A stretch of DNA of 37,049 nucleotides from Planctomycetota bacterium (GCA_014584315.1 JACTNA010000008.1:1-37049), one strand, 5' to 3'; positions 17,040-25,447 are shown, counted from the stretch's first letter. Notes: a model not told the origin generated them from the sequence alone. Numbers and translations are program-made.

Positions 17040-18023
17040 ATGTACGCCAAGCCCGCACACAGCACGACACGCCGCGTGCTCGCCGCCCTCGCCCTCGCCG
17101 CGGCTTCGCTCGCCGCCCACGCCCAGACCGACGTGCCGCGCGGCGGGGCGGAGGTCAAGGTCGGGGCGGGGAGTTCGCAGACCATCGTCAAGGTCCGCAA
17201 CACCACCGGGCAGAAGGCCGAGGATGTCACGATCGGCCTCGAGGGCGTCGGTAAGACGGGCACGCTCATCAAGGAGGCCGACGTCCTCGACCGCAGCGAC
17301 GACCGCGTGGACGACAACGGCGACGGCGTGCTCCAGGACGGCGAGAACGACACCGTCGTCGATCCCGCTTCCACCGTCGCCAAGTGCATCTTCAAAAGCC
17401 CCGGCTCCGTCGCCGACGGCGAGATCATCGAGATCAAGGTCGTCTTCACCGGCAAGACCCCCGAGGGTGCGCAACTGCGCATCAAGTTCTCCACCGAGCG
17501 CGACGGCGTGCACTACGACATGCTCTCCGTCCCGGTCATCTTCGGCCCGGACGGCGGCAAGGCGGTGGTCTCGGTCGGCGCGGCCCAGGTCGCCTCGGGC
17601 GTCCTCAACGCGAGCAAGGACGAGATCACCGGACTCGGCTTCTGGATCGAGCCGTACTTCGACCCCTATATGCCCCCGGAGGTCTCGGTCGATCGCCCCG
17701 CCGAGGTCTGGTTCGACGGCTTCGCGATGAACATCGCGTTCGAAACGCCGCTCGTGCCCGGCGAGCAGGCGGAACTCTTCATCATCTTCCCCGCGCCGAT
17801 CCTGACCGAGGACAGCGCGTTCCACCTCATCATCCGCCCGTGGATGCCGTGGTGGTGCATCGCCGACTTCAACCGCGACGGCGTCGTCAACACCCTCGAC
17901 GTGCTCGCCTTCCTCAACGCCTACGCCGCGGGCGACGCCGGCGCGGACATCAACGGCGACGGCGTCATCAACACGCTCGACGTGCTCGCCTTCCTCAACG
18001 CCTACACCGCCGGCTGCGACTGA
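17040..18023 (+). CDS. Secreted protein of unknown function with EF-hand-like loop and C-terminal GC-type dockerin repeats
   Basis: The 327-residue protein starts at the ATG at 17040, with AAGGAG six bases upstream. The signal peptide covers residues 1-28 and ends in AAHAQ. A beta-rich domain (about 35-85) is followed by an Asp-rich loop, DRSDDRVDDNGDGVLQDGEND, which resembles a calcium-binding hand. Beta-sandwich-like segments follow (VVFTGKTPEGAQLRIKFS; VWFDGFAMNIAF). After WMPWWC the usual two dockerin repeats end in AGCD. Codon use in the repeats differs from the two preceding genes (GTCGTC instead of GTGGTG; CTCAAC instead of CTGAAC). I recognise no enzymatic domain; a surface or matrix role is likely. 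Confidence 0.8.
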   Translation: MYAKPAHSTTRRVLAALALAAASLAAHAQTDVPRGGAEVKVGAGSSQTIVKVRNTTGQKAEDVTIGLEGVGKTGTLIKEADVLDRSDDRVDDNGDGVLQDGENDTVVDPASTVAKCIFKSPGSVADGEIIEIKVVFTGKTPEGAQLRIKFSTERDGVHYDMLSVPVIFGPDGGKAVVSVGAAQVASGVLNASKDEITGLGFWIEPYFDPYMPPEVSVDRPAEVWFDGFAMNIAFETPLVPGEQAELFIIFPAPILTEDSAFHLIIRPWMPWWCIADFNRDGVVNTLDVLAFLNAYAAGDAGADINGDGVINTLDVLAFLNAYTAGCD

Positions 18024-18055
18024 TCGCTCCCGGCTCCTCCACCGCCCCACACGCG

Positions 18056-18078
18056 CGGCCGCCCACGGAGGGCGGCCG
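18056..18078 (+). terminator. Hairpin after third dockerin-type gene
   Basis: CGGCCGCCC pairs perfectly with GGGCGGCCG across a five-base loop, 33 bases after the stop. There is no T tract, so it may be a weak terminator or a transcript-end stabiliser. Confidence 0.45.
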
Positions 18079-18120
18079 TCGCCGTGCGCGCCCGATGGCA
18101 CTCGGGCTATCCTGCTCGCC

Positions 18121-19698
18121 ATGGACGAGTCGGCGACCCCGCGACCGCCGCACATGACGCCGGACGAGTTCCGTGCGCTCGGCCACCGCATGGTGGACCT
18201 CGTCGCCGACTACATGCGGACGGTCGAACGCCTGCCTGTCCTCTCGAAGGACGCGCCCGGCGACGTGTTGGCACGACTGCCCGAGCATCCGCCCGAGCGC
18301 GGCCTCGACGCCGGGGCGTGGGACGAAGTGTTCCGCGACGTGCAGGCCGCGATCATGCCCGGCGTCACGCACTGGCAGCACCCGTCGTTCTTCGGCTACT
18401 TCCCCTGCAACGCCAGCGGCCCGGGCATCCTCGGCGAACTGCTCAGCGCGGGCCTCGGCGTGCAGGGCATGCTCTGGCAGACAAGCCCCGCCTGCACCGA
18501 ACTCGAAACCCGGATGCTCGACTGGTGCGCCGAGCTCTTCGGGCTGCCGGACTGCTTCCGCTCGTCGGCCGACAACGCCGGGCAGGGCGGCGGGGGCGTG
18601 ATCCAGGGCACGGCGAGCGAGGCCGCGCTCGTCGCCCTCGTCGCGGCGCGGCAGAAGTGGCGGCACCTGCGCGCCCAGCGCACGCCCGCGGGCACGGACG
18701 CCGAGATCGGCCTGGCCGAATCCGCGATCGAGAGGCCCTTCGCCGTCATCGCGTCCGAGGCGGCGCACTCGTCGATCGCCAAGGCGGCGATGATCGCGGG
18801 CGTTGCGGACGGCCCCGAGGACGACGACCGGCTGTGGAGCGTGCCGACCGACGCCCGCGGCGCGATGGACCTCGGCGCGCTGCGCTCATTGCTCGACGAG
18901 CGCCTCGGGCAGCCCGGCGCGCCCACGCCGCTCGCGGTGGTCGCGACCGTGGGCACGACGGGGGTCGGGGCCGTCGATCCGATCGCGGGGCTGGTGCGCA
19001 CCTTGGACGACGCCTGGCTCGCCGCGCTGGGGCGGCCGTTCGACGCCTGGCTGCACGTGGACGCGGCGTGGGCGGGGAGCGCGCTCGTCTGCCCCGAGCG
19101 CCGCGCGATGATCGACGGCGTCGAGCGGGCCGACTCGATCGCGATCAACCCGCACAAGTGGCTGCTCACGAACTTCGACTGCAACCTCTTCTGGACCCGC
19201 GCCCGGCGCGACCTGACCGACGCCATGAGCGTGACGCCCGAGTACCTGCGCAACGCGGCGTCCGAGTCCGGCGGCGTGATCGACTACCGCGACTGGCAGG
19301 TGCCGCTGGGGCGTCGGTTCCGGGCCCTGAAACTCTGGTTCGTCATCCGGCACTACGGGGCGGAGGGGCTTCGTGCGCACGTCCGGGAGCACTGCCGCCT
19401 CGCGTCGCTCTTCGAGCGGTGGGTCGGGCGCGATTCGCGGTTCGAGATGCCCGTGCCGCGCTCGCTCTCGCTCGTCTGTTTCCGCCTGCGCGGCGAGGAC
19501 CGCGCGACGCGCGACCTGCTGGACCGCGTGAACGCCACGGGGCGGGCCTTCCTGACGCACACGACCTTCGCCGCTCCCGGCTCGCCGCCGCGCCTGCTGG
19601 CCCGCATGGCCATCGGGGCCGCCGCGACCGAGGAACGCCACGTGCGGGAGGCGTGGAGGCTGATCCAGTCCACGGCGGACGGGATCTCGCTACCCTGA
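18121..19698 (+). CDS. Group II PLP-dependent amino acid decarboxylase (aromatic amino acid type)
   Basis: This 525-residue cytosolic PLP enzyme of the DOPA/tyrosine/histidine/glutamate decarboxylase family has family motifs throughout. WQHPSFFGYFPCNASGPGILGELL lies near residues 83-105. AWLHVDAAWAGSALVCPE carries the Asp that holds the PLP nitrogen. SIAINPHKWLLTNFDC contains the Schiff-base lysine at about residue 346. The MTPDEFRALGHRMVDLVADYM start is typical of aromatic-L-amino-acid decarboxylases, which supports the ATG at 18121. The loop with the active-site Tyr region (SVTPEYLRN) is present. Insertions make it about 45 residues longer than the animal enzymes. Substrate (Tyr, Phe, Trp or DOPA) cannot be settled. 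It is monocistronic as far as visible. Confidence 0.9.
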   Translation: MDESATPRPPHMTPDEFRALGHRMVDLVADYMRTVERLPVLSKDAPGDVLARLPEHPPERGLDAGAWDEVFRDVQAAIMPGVTHWQHPSFFGYFPCNASGPGILGELLSAGLGVQGMLWQTSPACTELETRMLDWCAELFGLPDCFRSSADNAGQGGGGVIQGTASEAALVALVAARQKWRHLRAQRTPAGTDAEIGLAESAIERPFAVIASEAAHSSIAKAAMIAGVADGPEDDDRLWSVPTDARGAMDLGALRSLLDERLGQPGAPTPLAVVATVGTTGVGAVDPIAGLVRTLDDAWLAALGRPFDAWLHVDAAWAGSALVCPERRAMIDGVERADSIAINPHKWLLTNFDCNLFWTRARRDLTDAMSVTPEYLRNAASESGGVIDYRDWQVPLGRRFRALKLWFVIRHYGAEGLRAHVREHCRLASLFERWVGRDSRFEMPVPRSLSLVCFRLRGEDRATRDLLDRVNATGRAFLTHTTFAAPGSPPRLLARMAIGAAATEERHVREAWRLIQSTADGISLP

Positions 19699-19702
19699 TG
19701 GT

Positions 19703-19832
19703 GTTCACCGCGGACAGCGCGGATCGCGGAGAGTGTCAGGTATGGGCTTCACGAACCCGGTTTTTCGATGCCGCCGGCCGGACGCTCGTTCCTTTGCCCC
19801 CCTCCGTGCCTTCTGTGCCTCTGTGGTGAGCC
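19703..19832. repeat. Imperfect inverted-repeat element of the CACCGCGGA / CACCACAGAGG type
   Basis: The left arm at about 19706-19735 (TTCACCGCGGACAGCGCGGA...GCGGAG) and the right arm at 19801-19832 (reverse complement CTCACCACAGAGGCACAGAAGG...CGGAGG) are imperfect inverted copies that differ mainly by G/A transitions. They are built of short CAC(C)GCGGA-like units. I recall similar arms dispersed in many planctomycete and other genomes, but cannot search here. The right arm lies inside the signal peptide of the next gene. Confidence 0.55.
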
Positions 19833-20374
19833 TTTTCGTGCTCTGCGGGTGCGCACAGCCGAAGAGCGACGGCACATTCAGCGTTCCCACCGGCGCATAC
19901 CCCGCCGCGATCGACGCGACGCGCGACGCCCTGCGCGACTACCGGTTCGACCTCGACCGCGTCGATGCGGCCGCGGGCGTCGTCACCACGGCCGGCAAGT
20001 GGTCCAGCGGTCTCGCCACGCCCTGGGACGCCGAGCAGTCGTCCATCGCTCAGGAGTGGGACGACGCGATGAACCGCCAGCAGCGGCGCGTCCGCGTGAC
20101 CTTCGCGCCGGCCGAGGGTACGAGCGAGGACGATCTCCGCTCGCTCGACGCCCCGCTCGTGGGGCGCGTCGAGGTGACGGTGTACCGGCTGCACCGCCAG
20201 GGGTGGCGGTTGGAGAGCGAGTCGGTCGGGCGGAGCCGCCGGGCGTTCGACCCCGAACTGGGGCGGTCGCAGGGTTCGCGCTACTTCGTCCCGATCACGC
20301 GCGACGAGCGGCTCGAGGCGCGCATCGCGGAAGCGGTGGCGCGTCGCATCGCCGGATCCACGACCCCGGAGTGA
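19742..20374 (+). CDS. Putative lipoprotein of unknown function
   Basis: The gene encodes 210 residues from the ATG at 19742. A lipobox-like LCGC (Cys at about residue 37) follows a hydrophobic SVVSLFVL stretch, so lipid anchoring is likely. The mature part is a single alpha/beta region (YPAAIDATRDALRDYRFDLDRVDAAAGVVTTAG; VEVTVYRLHRQGWRLESESVG; ending IAEAVARRIAG). It resembles the small planctomycete lipoproteins whose strand VxVTVYR follows a resolved repeat, but I know no function. The region coding the first 30 residues coincides with the inverted-repeat element, so the real start may be the GTG at 19826, giving a very short signal peptide. It converges on the HDOD gene. Confidence 0.65.
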   Translation: MGFTNPVFRCRRPDARSFAPLRAFCASVVSLFVLCGCAQPKSDGTFSVPTGAYPAAIDATRDALRDYRFDLDRVDAAAGVVTTAGKWSSGLATPWDAEQSSIAQEWDDAMNRQQRRVRVTFAPAEGTSEDDLRSLDAPLVGRVEVTVYRLHRQGWRLESESVGRSRRAFDPELGRSQGSRYFVPITRDERLEARIAEAVARRIAGSTTPE

Positions 20375-20381
20375 GGGCGCG

Positions 20382-20413
20382 AAAAGGCGGCTGCATGTTG
20401 CCATACAGCCGCC
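20382..20413 (-). terminator. Terminator between convergent genes, minus-strand orientation
   Basis: GGCGGCTG (20386-20393) pairs with CAGCCGCC (20406-20413) across a 12-base loop; on the minus strand it is followed by TTTT (20382-20385). It probably ends the HDOD transcript and may also stop the lipoprotein transcript. Confidence 0.65.
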
Positions 20414-20461
20414 CGGAGGGAGAAAGAGAGTCCGTTGCGTCGGCGCGGGTGCGCCGGTTCG

Positions 20462-21349
20462 TCAGGCTTCGAGCGCGAGGATCGGCGACGCGCACGCCTC
20501 GGGGAGCGCGGCGCGGATGGTGTCCAGCATCTCGTTCGTGAGTTTGAGGTCCGACATCGCGCGCGGGTCGATCTCCAGCGAGGGCAGGTCGAGCCGGAAT
20601 CCGCCGTCGAGTTCGCCCGCCAGGCGGTCGGCGACGTACACGATGAGCGGCAGCGTCCGCTGCTCGAACGGGAGTTCGAAGGGCCTGTGGTGGTAGCCCG
20701 TGACGCGCACGAACGAGGCCGGGAACTTCCACTTCTCGCAGAGCGCGGCCCCGAAGTGCTGGTGGTTCGCGCCGAAGATGCGTTCCTCGACCTCCGGCAT
20801 GTCCGCGCCCGGCACACCGTCCGCGTCGCGCGGGATGCTCTCGACCACCTCGATCAGGCGCCCGCGGTCGGACTGCATCTCGACGATGATGCCGATGTCG
20901 TGCATCAGGCCCGCGAGGAACGCCTCGTCCGCCAGACCGAGTTTGAGGGCGTCGGCGATCATCTTGCTCGCGACGGCCGTCGCGTTCGAGTGGTCCCAGA
21001 GGTTGCGGGCGGAGAGGGAGGTCGTCAGTTCGCCGCCGCGGAAGAGTTTGGCGAGGCTCGCCGCGATCGCGATGTTCTTCACGGCGTTCAGGCCGAGCAG
21101 CACGATGGCGCGGTTGATCGAGGCGATCTGCCCCGGCAGCCCGTAGAACGACGAGTTCACGACCTTGAGGATGCGGCTGCACAGCGCGGGATCGGTCGAG
21201 ATCACGCGGTTGAGGTCCTGGGCCGTCGAGTTCTTGTCCTCGACCAGCTGCACGATTCTCAGCGTGACCTCTGGCAGCGTGGCGATGTGGCTGACTTCGC
21301 GGATCGCCGACGCCACCGCCTCGTCCCGGCTCTGCGTTGCAACGCTCAT
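20462..21349 (-). CDS. HDOD-domain signalling protein
   Basis: This 295-residue cytosolic protein consists almost wholly of an HDOD domain: VSHIATLPEVTLRIVQLVED, then DLNRVISTDPALCSRILKVVNSSFYG, INRAIVLLGLNAVKNIA, and GLMHDIGIIVEM, which keeps an HD pair. HDOD proteins act as signalling or scaffold proteins in bacterial motility, biofilm and stress control; the output is unknown. I place the start at the ATG at 21349 because AAGGGG lies nine bases upstream, and the 16 codons before it are not conserved in character. It follows neuC by 145 bases in the same direction but probably has its own promoter. Proximity to a Maf gene and FlgM fits a motility link by inference only. Confidence 0.88.
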   Translation of the reverse strand: MSVATQSRDEAVASAIREVSHIATLPEVTLRIVQLVEDKNSTAQDLNRVISTDPALCSRILKVVNSSFYGLPGQIASINRAIVLLGLNAVKNIAIAASLAKLFRGGELTTSLSARNLWDHSNATAVASKMIADALKLGLADEAFLAGLMHDIGIIVEMQSDRGRLIEVVESIPRDADGVPGADMPEVEERIFGANHQHFGAALCEKWKFPASFVRVTGYHHRPFELPFEQRTLPLIVYVADRLAGELDGGFRLDLPSLEIDPRAMSDLKLTNEMLDTIRAALPEACASPILALEA

Positions 21350-21494
21350 GCTTGGTATCCCCTTCTGCACTCGCCCCGGCGCATCACGGCCGTTCATCGG
21401 CGCACCGGCGCACCGACTTCGCGCGGCCGCCCGAACCGCGTGATAACACCAACGGGACCGCCCGCGCAGTCGGCACGCTCCGCACAGAGCAACT

Positions 21495-22700
21495 TCAGTA
21501 GGTGCAGCGTTTGCGCAGCAGCATCGCCGATCCCGGGTCGGTCGAGGCCAGCAGCGCGGCCGTCCGCTCTCCCGCCCGCCCGTCGCCGTAGGGGTGCGTC
21601 AGGGCGGACCTGTCCAGTCCCCGCGCCCGCTCGACCGCTCGGCGCACGGCCAGCGCGCTCTCGCCCTCGCACGAGATCACGTTGGGGGGCCGCTCGCGCC
21701 CGCCCTGGCGTGGCCCGGCGTCGACGGCGGGGAGGCGCAGCGCGGCGGCCTCGATCAGACCCGCCGAACTGTTCCCGACGAGCACGCCGCCCGACGCCGC
21801 CACGCGCTTGAGCAGGCCGATGAACCGCTCGCGGGGCAGGTGGCCGACGCGCCGCACCGCGCCGCGCGAGGCCGCGGCCTCGATGGCGCGCACCACCCCC
21901 CCCCTTCCCGGATCGTGGTTCGGGTCGAACGCCGCGACTCGCATCCCCTCCAGCGCCGCCAGCACGTCGGACGCGGCCGCCTCCTCTTCCTCAGCGTGCC
22001 GGCCGATCGGGTGCATCAGGAAGACGGCCTCCGGCACGCTGCCGCACAGTTCACCGGTCTCCGCATCGCTCATCGGCGCGATCCGGTCCAGTCCGTCGAT
22101 CGCCGGCGACCCGACGACGTGGACGAACTCGGCCCGCTCGCCCATGCGCCGGATGCGGTCCGCGGACTGCTCGGTCGCCGCGAGGTGCAGGTGGGCGAGT
22201 TTGGTGATCGCGTGTCGCATGGCCTCGTCGGCGACGCCCTCGGCCCTGTCGCCGCCGTGCAGGTGCGCTACGCCCACCCCGCCGACGGACGCCGCGCACG
22301 CCGCCGCGAACGCCTCGATGCGGTCGCCCAGCACGACGACCCAGTGCGGGCGAAGCCCGGCGATCGAACGGGCGAACCGCGCCACGCCGCGCCCCAGGGC
22401 CTCGGCGTCGTCGAGGCGGGTCGTATCGCTCGGCTTCTGCATCGGCACGCAGTCCGCGACCGCGAACGCCGCCTTCACCTCGCGGAAGGACTCCGCGGGC
22501 GGGATCAGGTGCGCCCCCGCCGCGACCACGAGCAGGTCGAGTTCCGGGCGCTGCCGCACCGCCTCCATGACGGGTTTGAGCAGGCCGAACTCCGCCCGTG
22601 TGCCCGTGACGACCATCACGCGCCGGCGCGCGCCCGACGGCGAGTCCTCGAACTCGCCCGGGCGCAACGAAGGCTCGCCGTCCCACCCGTCGCCGATCAT
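21495..22700 (-). CDS. neuC: Hydrolysing UDP-N-acetylglucosamine 2-epimerase (NeuC type)
   Basis: This 401-residue GT-B-like enzyme is expected to convert UDP-GlcNAc (or a related UDP-sugar) to ManNAc (or its analogue) plus UDP, the first step of nonulosonic acid synthesis. Motifs are VTGTRAEFGLLKPV (about 31-44), LGDRIEAFAAA, HLHGGDRAEGVADEAMRHAITKLAHLHLAAT, VGSPAIDGL and GNSSAGLIEAAA. The NeuC/LegG branch is favoured over WecB by the HAITKLAHLH and RIRRMGE segments. The first ~25 residues are unusual and the ATG at 22700 may not be the true start. A C9 tract at 21896-21904 lies in frame. It ends the operon that starts with the Maf fusion. Confidence 0.88.
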   Translation of the reverse strand: MIGDGWDGEPSLRPGEFEDSPSGARRRVMVVTGTRAEFGLLKPVMEAVRQRPELDLLVVAAGAHLIPPAESFREVKAAFAVADCVPMQKPSDTTRLDDAEALGRGVARFARSIAGLRPHWVVVLGDRIEAFAAACAASVGGVGVAHLHGGDRAEGVADEAMRHAITKLAHLHLAATEQSADRIRRMGERAEFVHVVGSPAIDGLDRIAPMSDAETGELCGSVPEAVFLMHPIGRHAEEEEAAASDVLAALEGMRVAAFDPNHDPGRGGVVRAIEAAASRGAVRRVGHLPRERFIGLLKRVAASGGVLVGNSSAGLIEAAALRLPAVDAGPRQGGRERPPNVISCEGESALAVRRAVERARGLDRSALTHPYGDGRAGERTAALLASTDPGSAMLLRKRCTY

Positions 22701-22766
22701 GCGGGGACTGTAGCGAAACGCCGAAGGCTCCGCGTGCGTCCGGACCGCTGATCGACGCCGCCACGG

Positions 22767-23588
22767 TCACCTCGACGGCGGACGCCCCCACCAGAACCGC
22801 CCGAGCACGGGCCGATGGTCCGACGCGACCGACTCGCCCAGCGTCTCCGCCTCCGCGACGAACGCGAACGACGGTCGGTGCATGATGTAGTCGATCCTCG
22901 TGCGCGGCAGGTCCGCCGGGAAGGTCTCAGCCCCCGACCTCTGCGGCTCGGCCGCGAGGAACCCGGCCGCCTCGAAGGCGCCGATCGTCCGCGAGCCGGG
23001 CGTGTCGTTGAAATCCCCCGCGAGGATGGCCGCGCTCGGTCCCTCCAGCGCGCCGATCAGCGCCTCCGCCTGCGCGAACCGCTCCGAGTCGTCCTCCAGC
23101 CAGTCCAGGTGCAGGCACACGATCGTCAGCGGTGGACCCTCCGGGAGCGCGATTCCTACCGCCAGCGCGGCACGCGGCTCGTGCCTGCCCGGCGGCAGCT
23201 GGATAGCTCGCGTCGAGACGATCGGGTGGGCCGACAGGACTGCCAGCCCGTACTCGCCGCCCTGATACTCCATGAACGGCGCGAAGGCGTGCGCCATGCC
23301 GGTCAACTCGCCGAGCGTCTCCGCCTGGTCGACGCCGCCGGAGCGCGCGACCCCGCTGTCGACCTCCTGCAACGCGACAACGTCCGGCGCGGCATCGCGG
23401 ATTACCGCTGCGATCCGCTCCAGGTCGATGATGCCGTCCATCCCCTCGCCGTGCCGGATGTTGTAGGTCAGCACCTTGAAGTCGGCAGGGTCGGCCCGGC
23501 CCGCCGGTGCAGGCTCTCGCTCGGGGCTGCCGCACCCGCACGCGAGCAGCGCGCAGCACACGGTCAGCAACGAAGCGAAGCGCCCCAT
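22767..23588 (-). CDS. Lipoprotein with endonuclease/exonuclease/phosphatase domain
   Basis: This 273-residue protein has a lipobox signal (LLACGC, Cys at about residue 17 or 19), so it is exported and lipid-anchored. The body is an endonuclease/exonuclease/phosphatase fold: FKVLTYNIRHGEGMDG, VVALQEVD (metal Glu), LTIVCLHLDW, ILAGDFNDTPGS, and the closing ASDHRPVLGRF. All catalytic positions of the fold appear present. Members include DNases, sphingomyelinases and phosphodiesterases, so the substrate is unknown. It starts nine bases after the neuB stop and lies 66 bases ahead of neuC, so it is part of the sialic acid operon but has no established role in that pathway. Confidence 0.88.
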   Translation of the reverse strand: MGRFASLLTVCCALLACGCGSPEREPAPAGRADPADFKVLTYNIRHGEGMDGIIDLERIAAVIRDAAPDVVALQEVDSGVARSGGVDQAETLGELTGMAHAFAPFMEYQGGEYGLAVLSAHPIVSTRAIQLPPGRHEPRAALAVGIALPEGPPLTIVCLHLDWLEDDSERFAQAEALIGALEGPSAAILAGDFNDTPGSRTIGAFEAAGFLAAEPQRSGAETFPADLPRTRIDYIMHRPSFAFVAEAETLGESVASDHRPVLGRFWWGRPPSR

Positions 23589-23597
23589 CCGCGAAGT

Positions 23598-24668
23598 CTA
23601 CTCGCGCGGCGGCGGCGCGAGGTCTTCCTCCGTCAGCGGCACGTCCCCCTCCACACCCCGCCCCAGCCGACGCCCGACCACCTCCCGCCACCGCCACGCC
23701 CCGATCCCAGTTCCCGGCCGCTTGATCGTCAGGTCGTCCGGCGAGAGGACGCGCCCGGCGTCGAGCGCGCGCCGCGTGGTGATCGACTGCCGCGACACCA
23801 GCCGGACGTCCTGCTCGCACGCCAGCACGCGCTTCTCCGGTGGGCCGATGCGTAGGTCGTCGGGCGCGAACTTCATCGACCCGTGCGACCGCGCCGACTC
23901 GGCGTACCGCGCGAACCCCGCCGGGTCGAGCGACGCCGCGTGGTCCGGCCCGATGGCGGCGCGGTCGTAGGTCAGGTGCTTTTCGAGGATGGACGCCCCG
24001 TGGGCCGCGGCCAGTGCGCCCGTGTCCTCGCCAGTTGTGTGGTCGCTGTAGCCGACGGGGCCGTCGAACAGCCGTCGCAGCGCGGCGATCGCTCCGATCG
24101 CCGCGTCGCCCGGCGCGGTCGGGTAGCAACTGACGCACTGCAACAGCGCGAGCCGATCGCGCACACCGGCCAGCCACTCAACGGCTCGCTCGACCTCCCC
24201 TGCCCGGCAGGCCCCCGTGCTCACGATCAGCGGCCTCCCTGTCGCCGCCATCGCCTCCAGCAGCGGGCGGTTCACCGCGTCGGGGCTGGCGCTCTTGTAG
24301 GCGTCCCACGCCAGCCGCTCCGCCTCGGCGACGAGATCGACGCTGAAGACGGTGACGATGGCGTGCAGGCCCAGCGCGTGCGCCCGCTCGACCACCGCCG
24401 CCATCGCGTCGATGCCGAGTTCCAGCCGGCGCAGCATGGAGACCGGGTCCGACTCGCCCGCCGCGCGCTGATACGCCGCGAGTCCGGCCGCGCGGCTCAT
24501 CAGCAGGTCGGCGCGGAAGAACTGGAGTTTGACGGCGTCCGCGCCGGCGTTCGCCGCCGACTCGACGAGCGCGACCGCCCGCTCGGCCGAGCCGTCATGG
24601 TTCACGCCGATCTCGGCGATGACGTAGGGCGGCTGCCCGGGGACGATCTGTCGGCCGCCGATCCTCAT
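23598..24668 (-). CDS. neuB: N-acetylneuraminate (nonulosonate) synthase
   Basis: This 356-residue cytosolic enzyme condenses phosphoenolpyruvate with ManNAc (or an analogue) to form a nine-carbon acid. The N-terminal TIM-barrel motifs are PYVIAEIGVNHDGSAERA (about 14-31), ADAVKLQFFRAD, YKSASPDAVNRPLLE, LLQCVSCYPT, GYSDHTTGEDTGALAAAHGASILEKHLTYDR, and DHAASLDPAGF. The antifreeze-like SAF domain (about 285-350: SITTRRALDAGRVLSPDDLTIKRPG) is intact. The ATG at 24668 overlaps the neuA stop, so the two are coupled. Neu5Ac, legionaminate and pseudaminate synthases share this pattern; without dehydratase or aminotransferase genes nearby, a Neu5Ac-like product is the simpler reading. Confidence 0.95.
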   Translation of the reverse strand: MRIGGRQIVPGQPPYVIAEIGVNHDGSAERAVALVESAANAGADAVKLQFFRADLLMSRAAGLAAYQRAAGESDPVSMLRRLELGIDAMAAVVERAHALGLHAIVTVFSVDLVAEAERLAWDAYKSASPDAVNRPLLEAMAATGRPLIVSTGACRAGEVERAVEWLAGVRDRLALLQCVSCYPTAPGDAAIGAIAALRRLFDGPVGYSDHTTGEDTGALAAAHGASILEKHLTYDRAAIGPDHAASLDPAGFARYAESARSHGSMKFAPDDLRIGPPEKRVLACEQDVRLVSRQSITTRRALDAGRVLSPDDLTIKRPGTGIGAWRWREVVGRRLGRGVEGDVPLTEEDLAPPPRE

Positions 24669-25423
24669 CGCACGCCGCCCAGCCGCGCCGCCGCCACCGC
24701 AAGGTCCACCGCGTCGTCGATGTCCACCACCTCGCCCGCCTCGGTCCTCACGCCCCGGTGGTCGCGCCCCAGGAACGCGTGCGGGCCGGGCGCGACGCCC
24801 TCCTCGAGCAGCAACGCGCGACGCGACACCACCAGCACGCCCCCGTCCGGCACGAACGACGGAGGCAACGACTGGCGGCGGTGGACGCCGTTGAACAGCC
24901 GATCGCCCTCCCAAGGCGTCACGCGGCCGTCCTCGCCCAGCCGCGCCTGCCACCACGGGTGGAACTTGCCGACCGGCGCGTAACTCTGCACCGACGAGCA
25001 GCCGGTGCGCCGCAGCAGATCGACCGCGCGGTCGATCAGTCCGGCGGGCCGCACGGGCACGTTGCCGTAGAGGACGACGACGCACGCCGACGGATCGCGC
25101 TCGTCGAGCGTGACGGGCGCATCCAGCCCCGCGGCCCGGCGCAGGCACGCCCGCACCGCGTCGTCCACCGTCGCCGTGTCGGTCGCGTGCTCCGGCTCGC
25201 GCTCGACGGGCGTCGCGCCCATGTCGCGGGCGATCGCCAGCACCCGCGGCGAGTCGCTCGACACCAGGACCGCGTCCACCGTCGCCGCCGCCAGCGCGGC
25301 CTCGATCGTCCACGCCACGCACGGCCTGCCCGCGACGGGCGCGACGTTCTTGCCCGGCAGGCCCTTGCTGCCGGCCCGGGCGAGCACCGCGGCGATCGTG
25401 CGGCAGGCCTGCGTTCCGCCCAT
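24665..25423 (-). CDS. neuA: CMP-nonulosonate cytidylyltransferase (acylneuraminate type)
   Basis: This 252-residue enzyme activates the nonulosonic acid with CTP. It shows IAAVLARAGSKGLPGKNVAPVAGRP (about 10-34), the nucleotide-binding loop, VAWTIEAAL, DAVLVSSDSPRVLAIA, GATPVEREPEHATDTATVDDA and the C-terminal VVDIDDAVDLAVA with the metal Asp. The GAGNKGLP-type loop is R-A-G-S-K-G-L-P-G-K here, as in many NeuA proteins. It follows the Maf fusion by 24 bases and overlaps neuB by four, so it is an operon member. Sialic versus legionaminic acid specificity is not readable. Confidence 0.92.
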   Translation of the reverse strand: MGGTQACRTIAAVLARAGSKGLPGKNVAPVAGRPCVAWTIEAALAAATVDAVLVSSDSPRVLAIARDMGATPVEREPEHATDTATVDDAVRACLRRAAGLDAPVTLDERDPSACVVVLYGNVPVRPAGLIDRAVDLLRRTGCSSVQSYAPVGKFHPWWQARLGEDGRVTPWEGDRLFNGVHRRQSLPPSFVPDGGVLVVSRRALLLEEGVAPGPHAFLGRDHRGVRTEAGEVVDIDDAVDLAVAAARLGGVR

Positions 25424-25447
25424 CCGCGATGCCTCCCCCCCGCAACG

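Noticed and set aside
15200..18020. Regular repeats that could be mistaken for a CRISPR-like or tandem repeat array
   Set aside because: The units are in-frame dockerin-like protein repeats at gene ends, with codon-level variation and no spacers.
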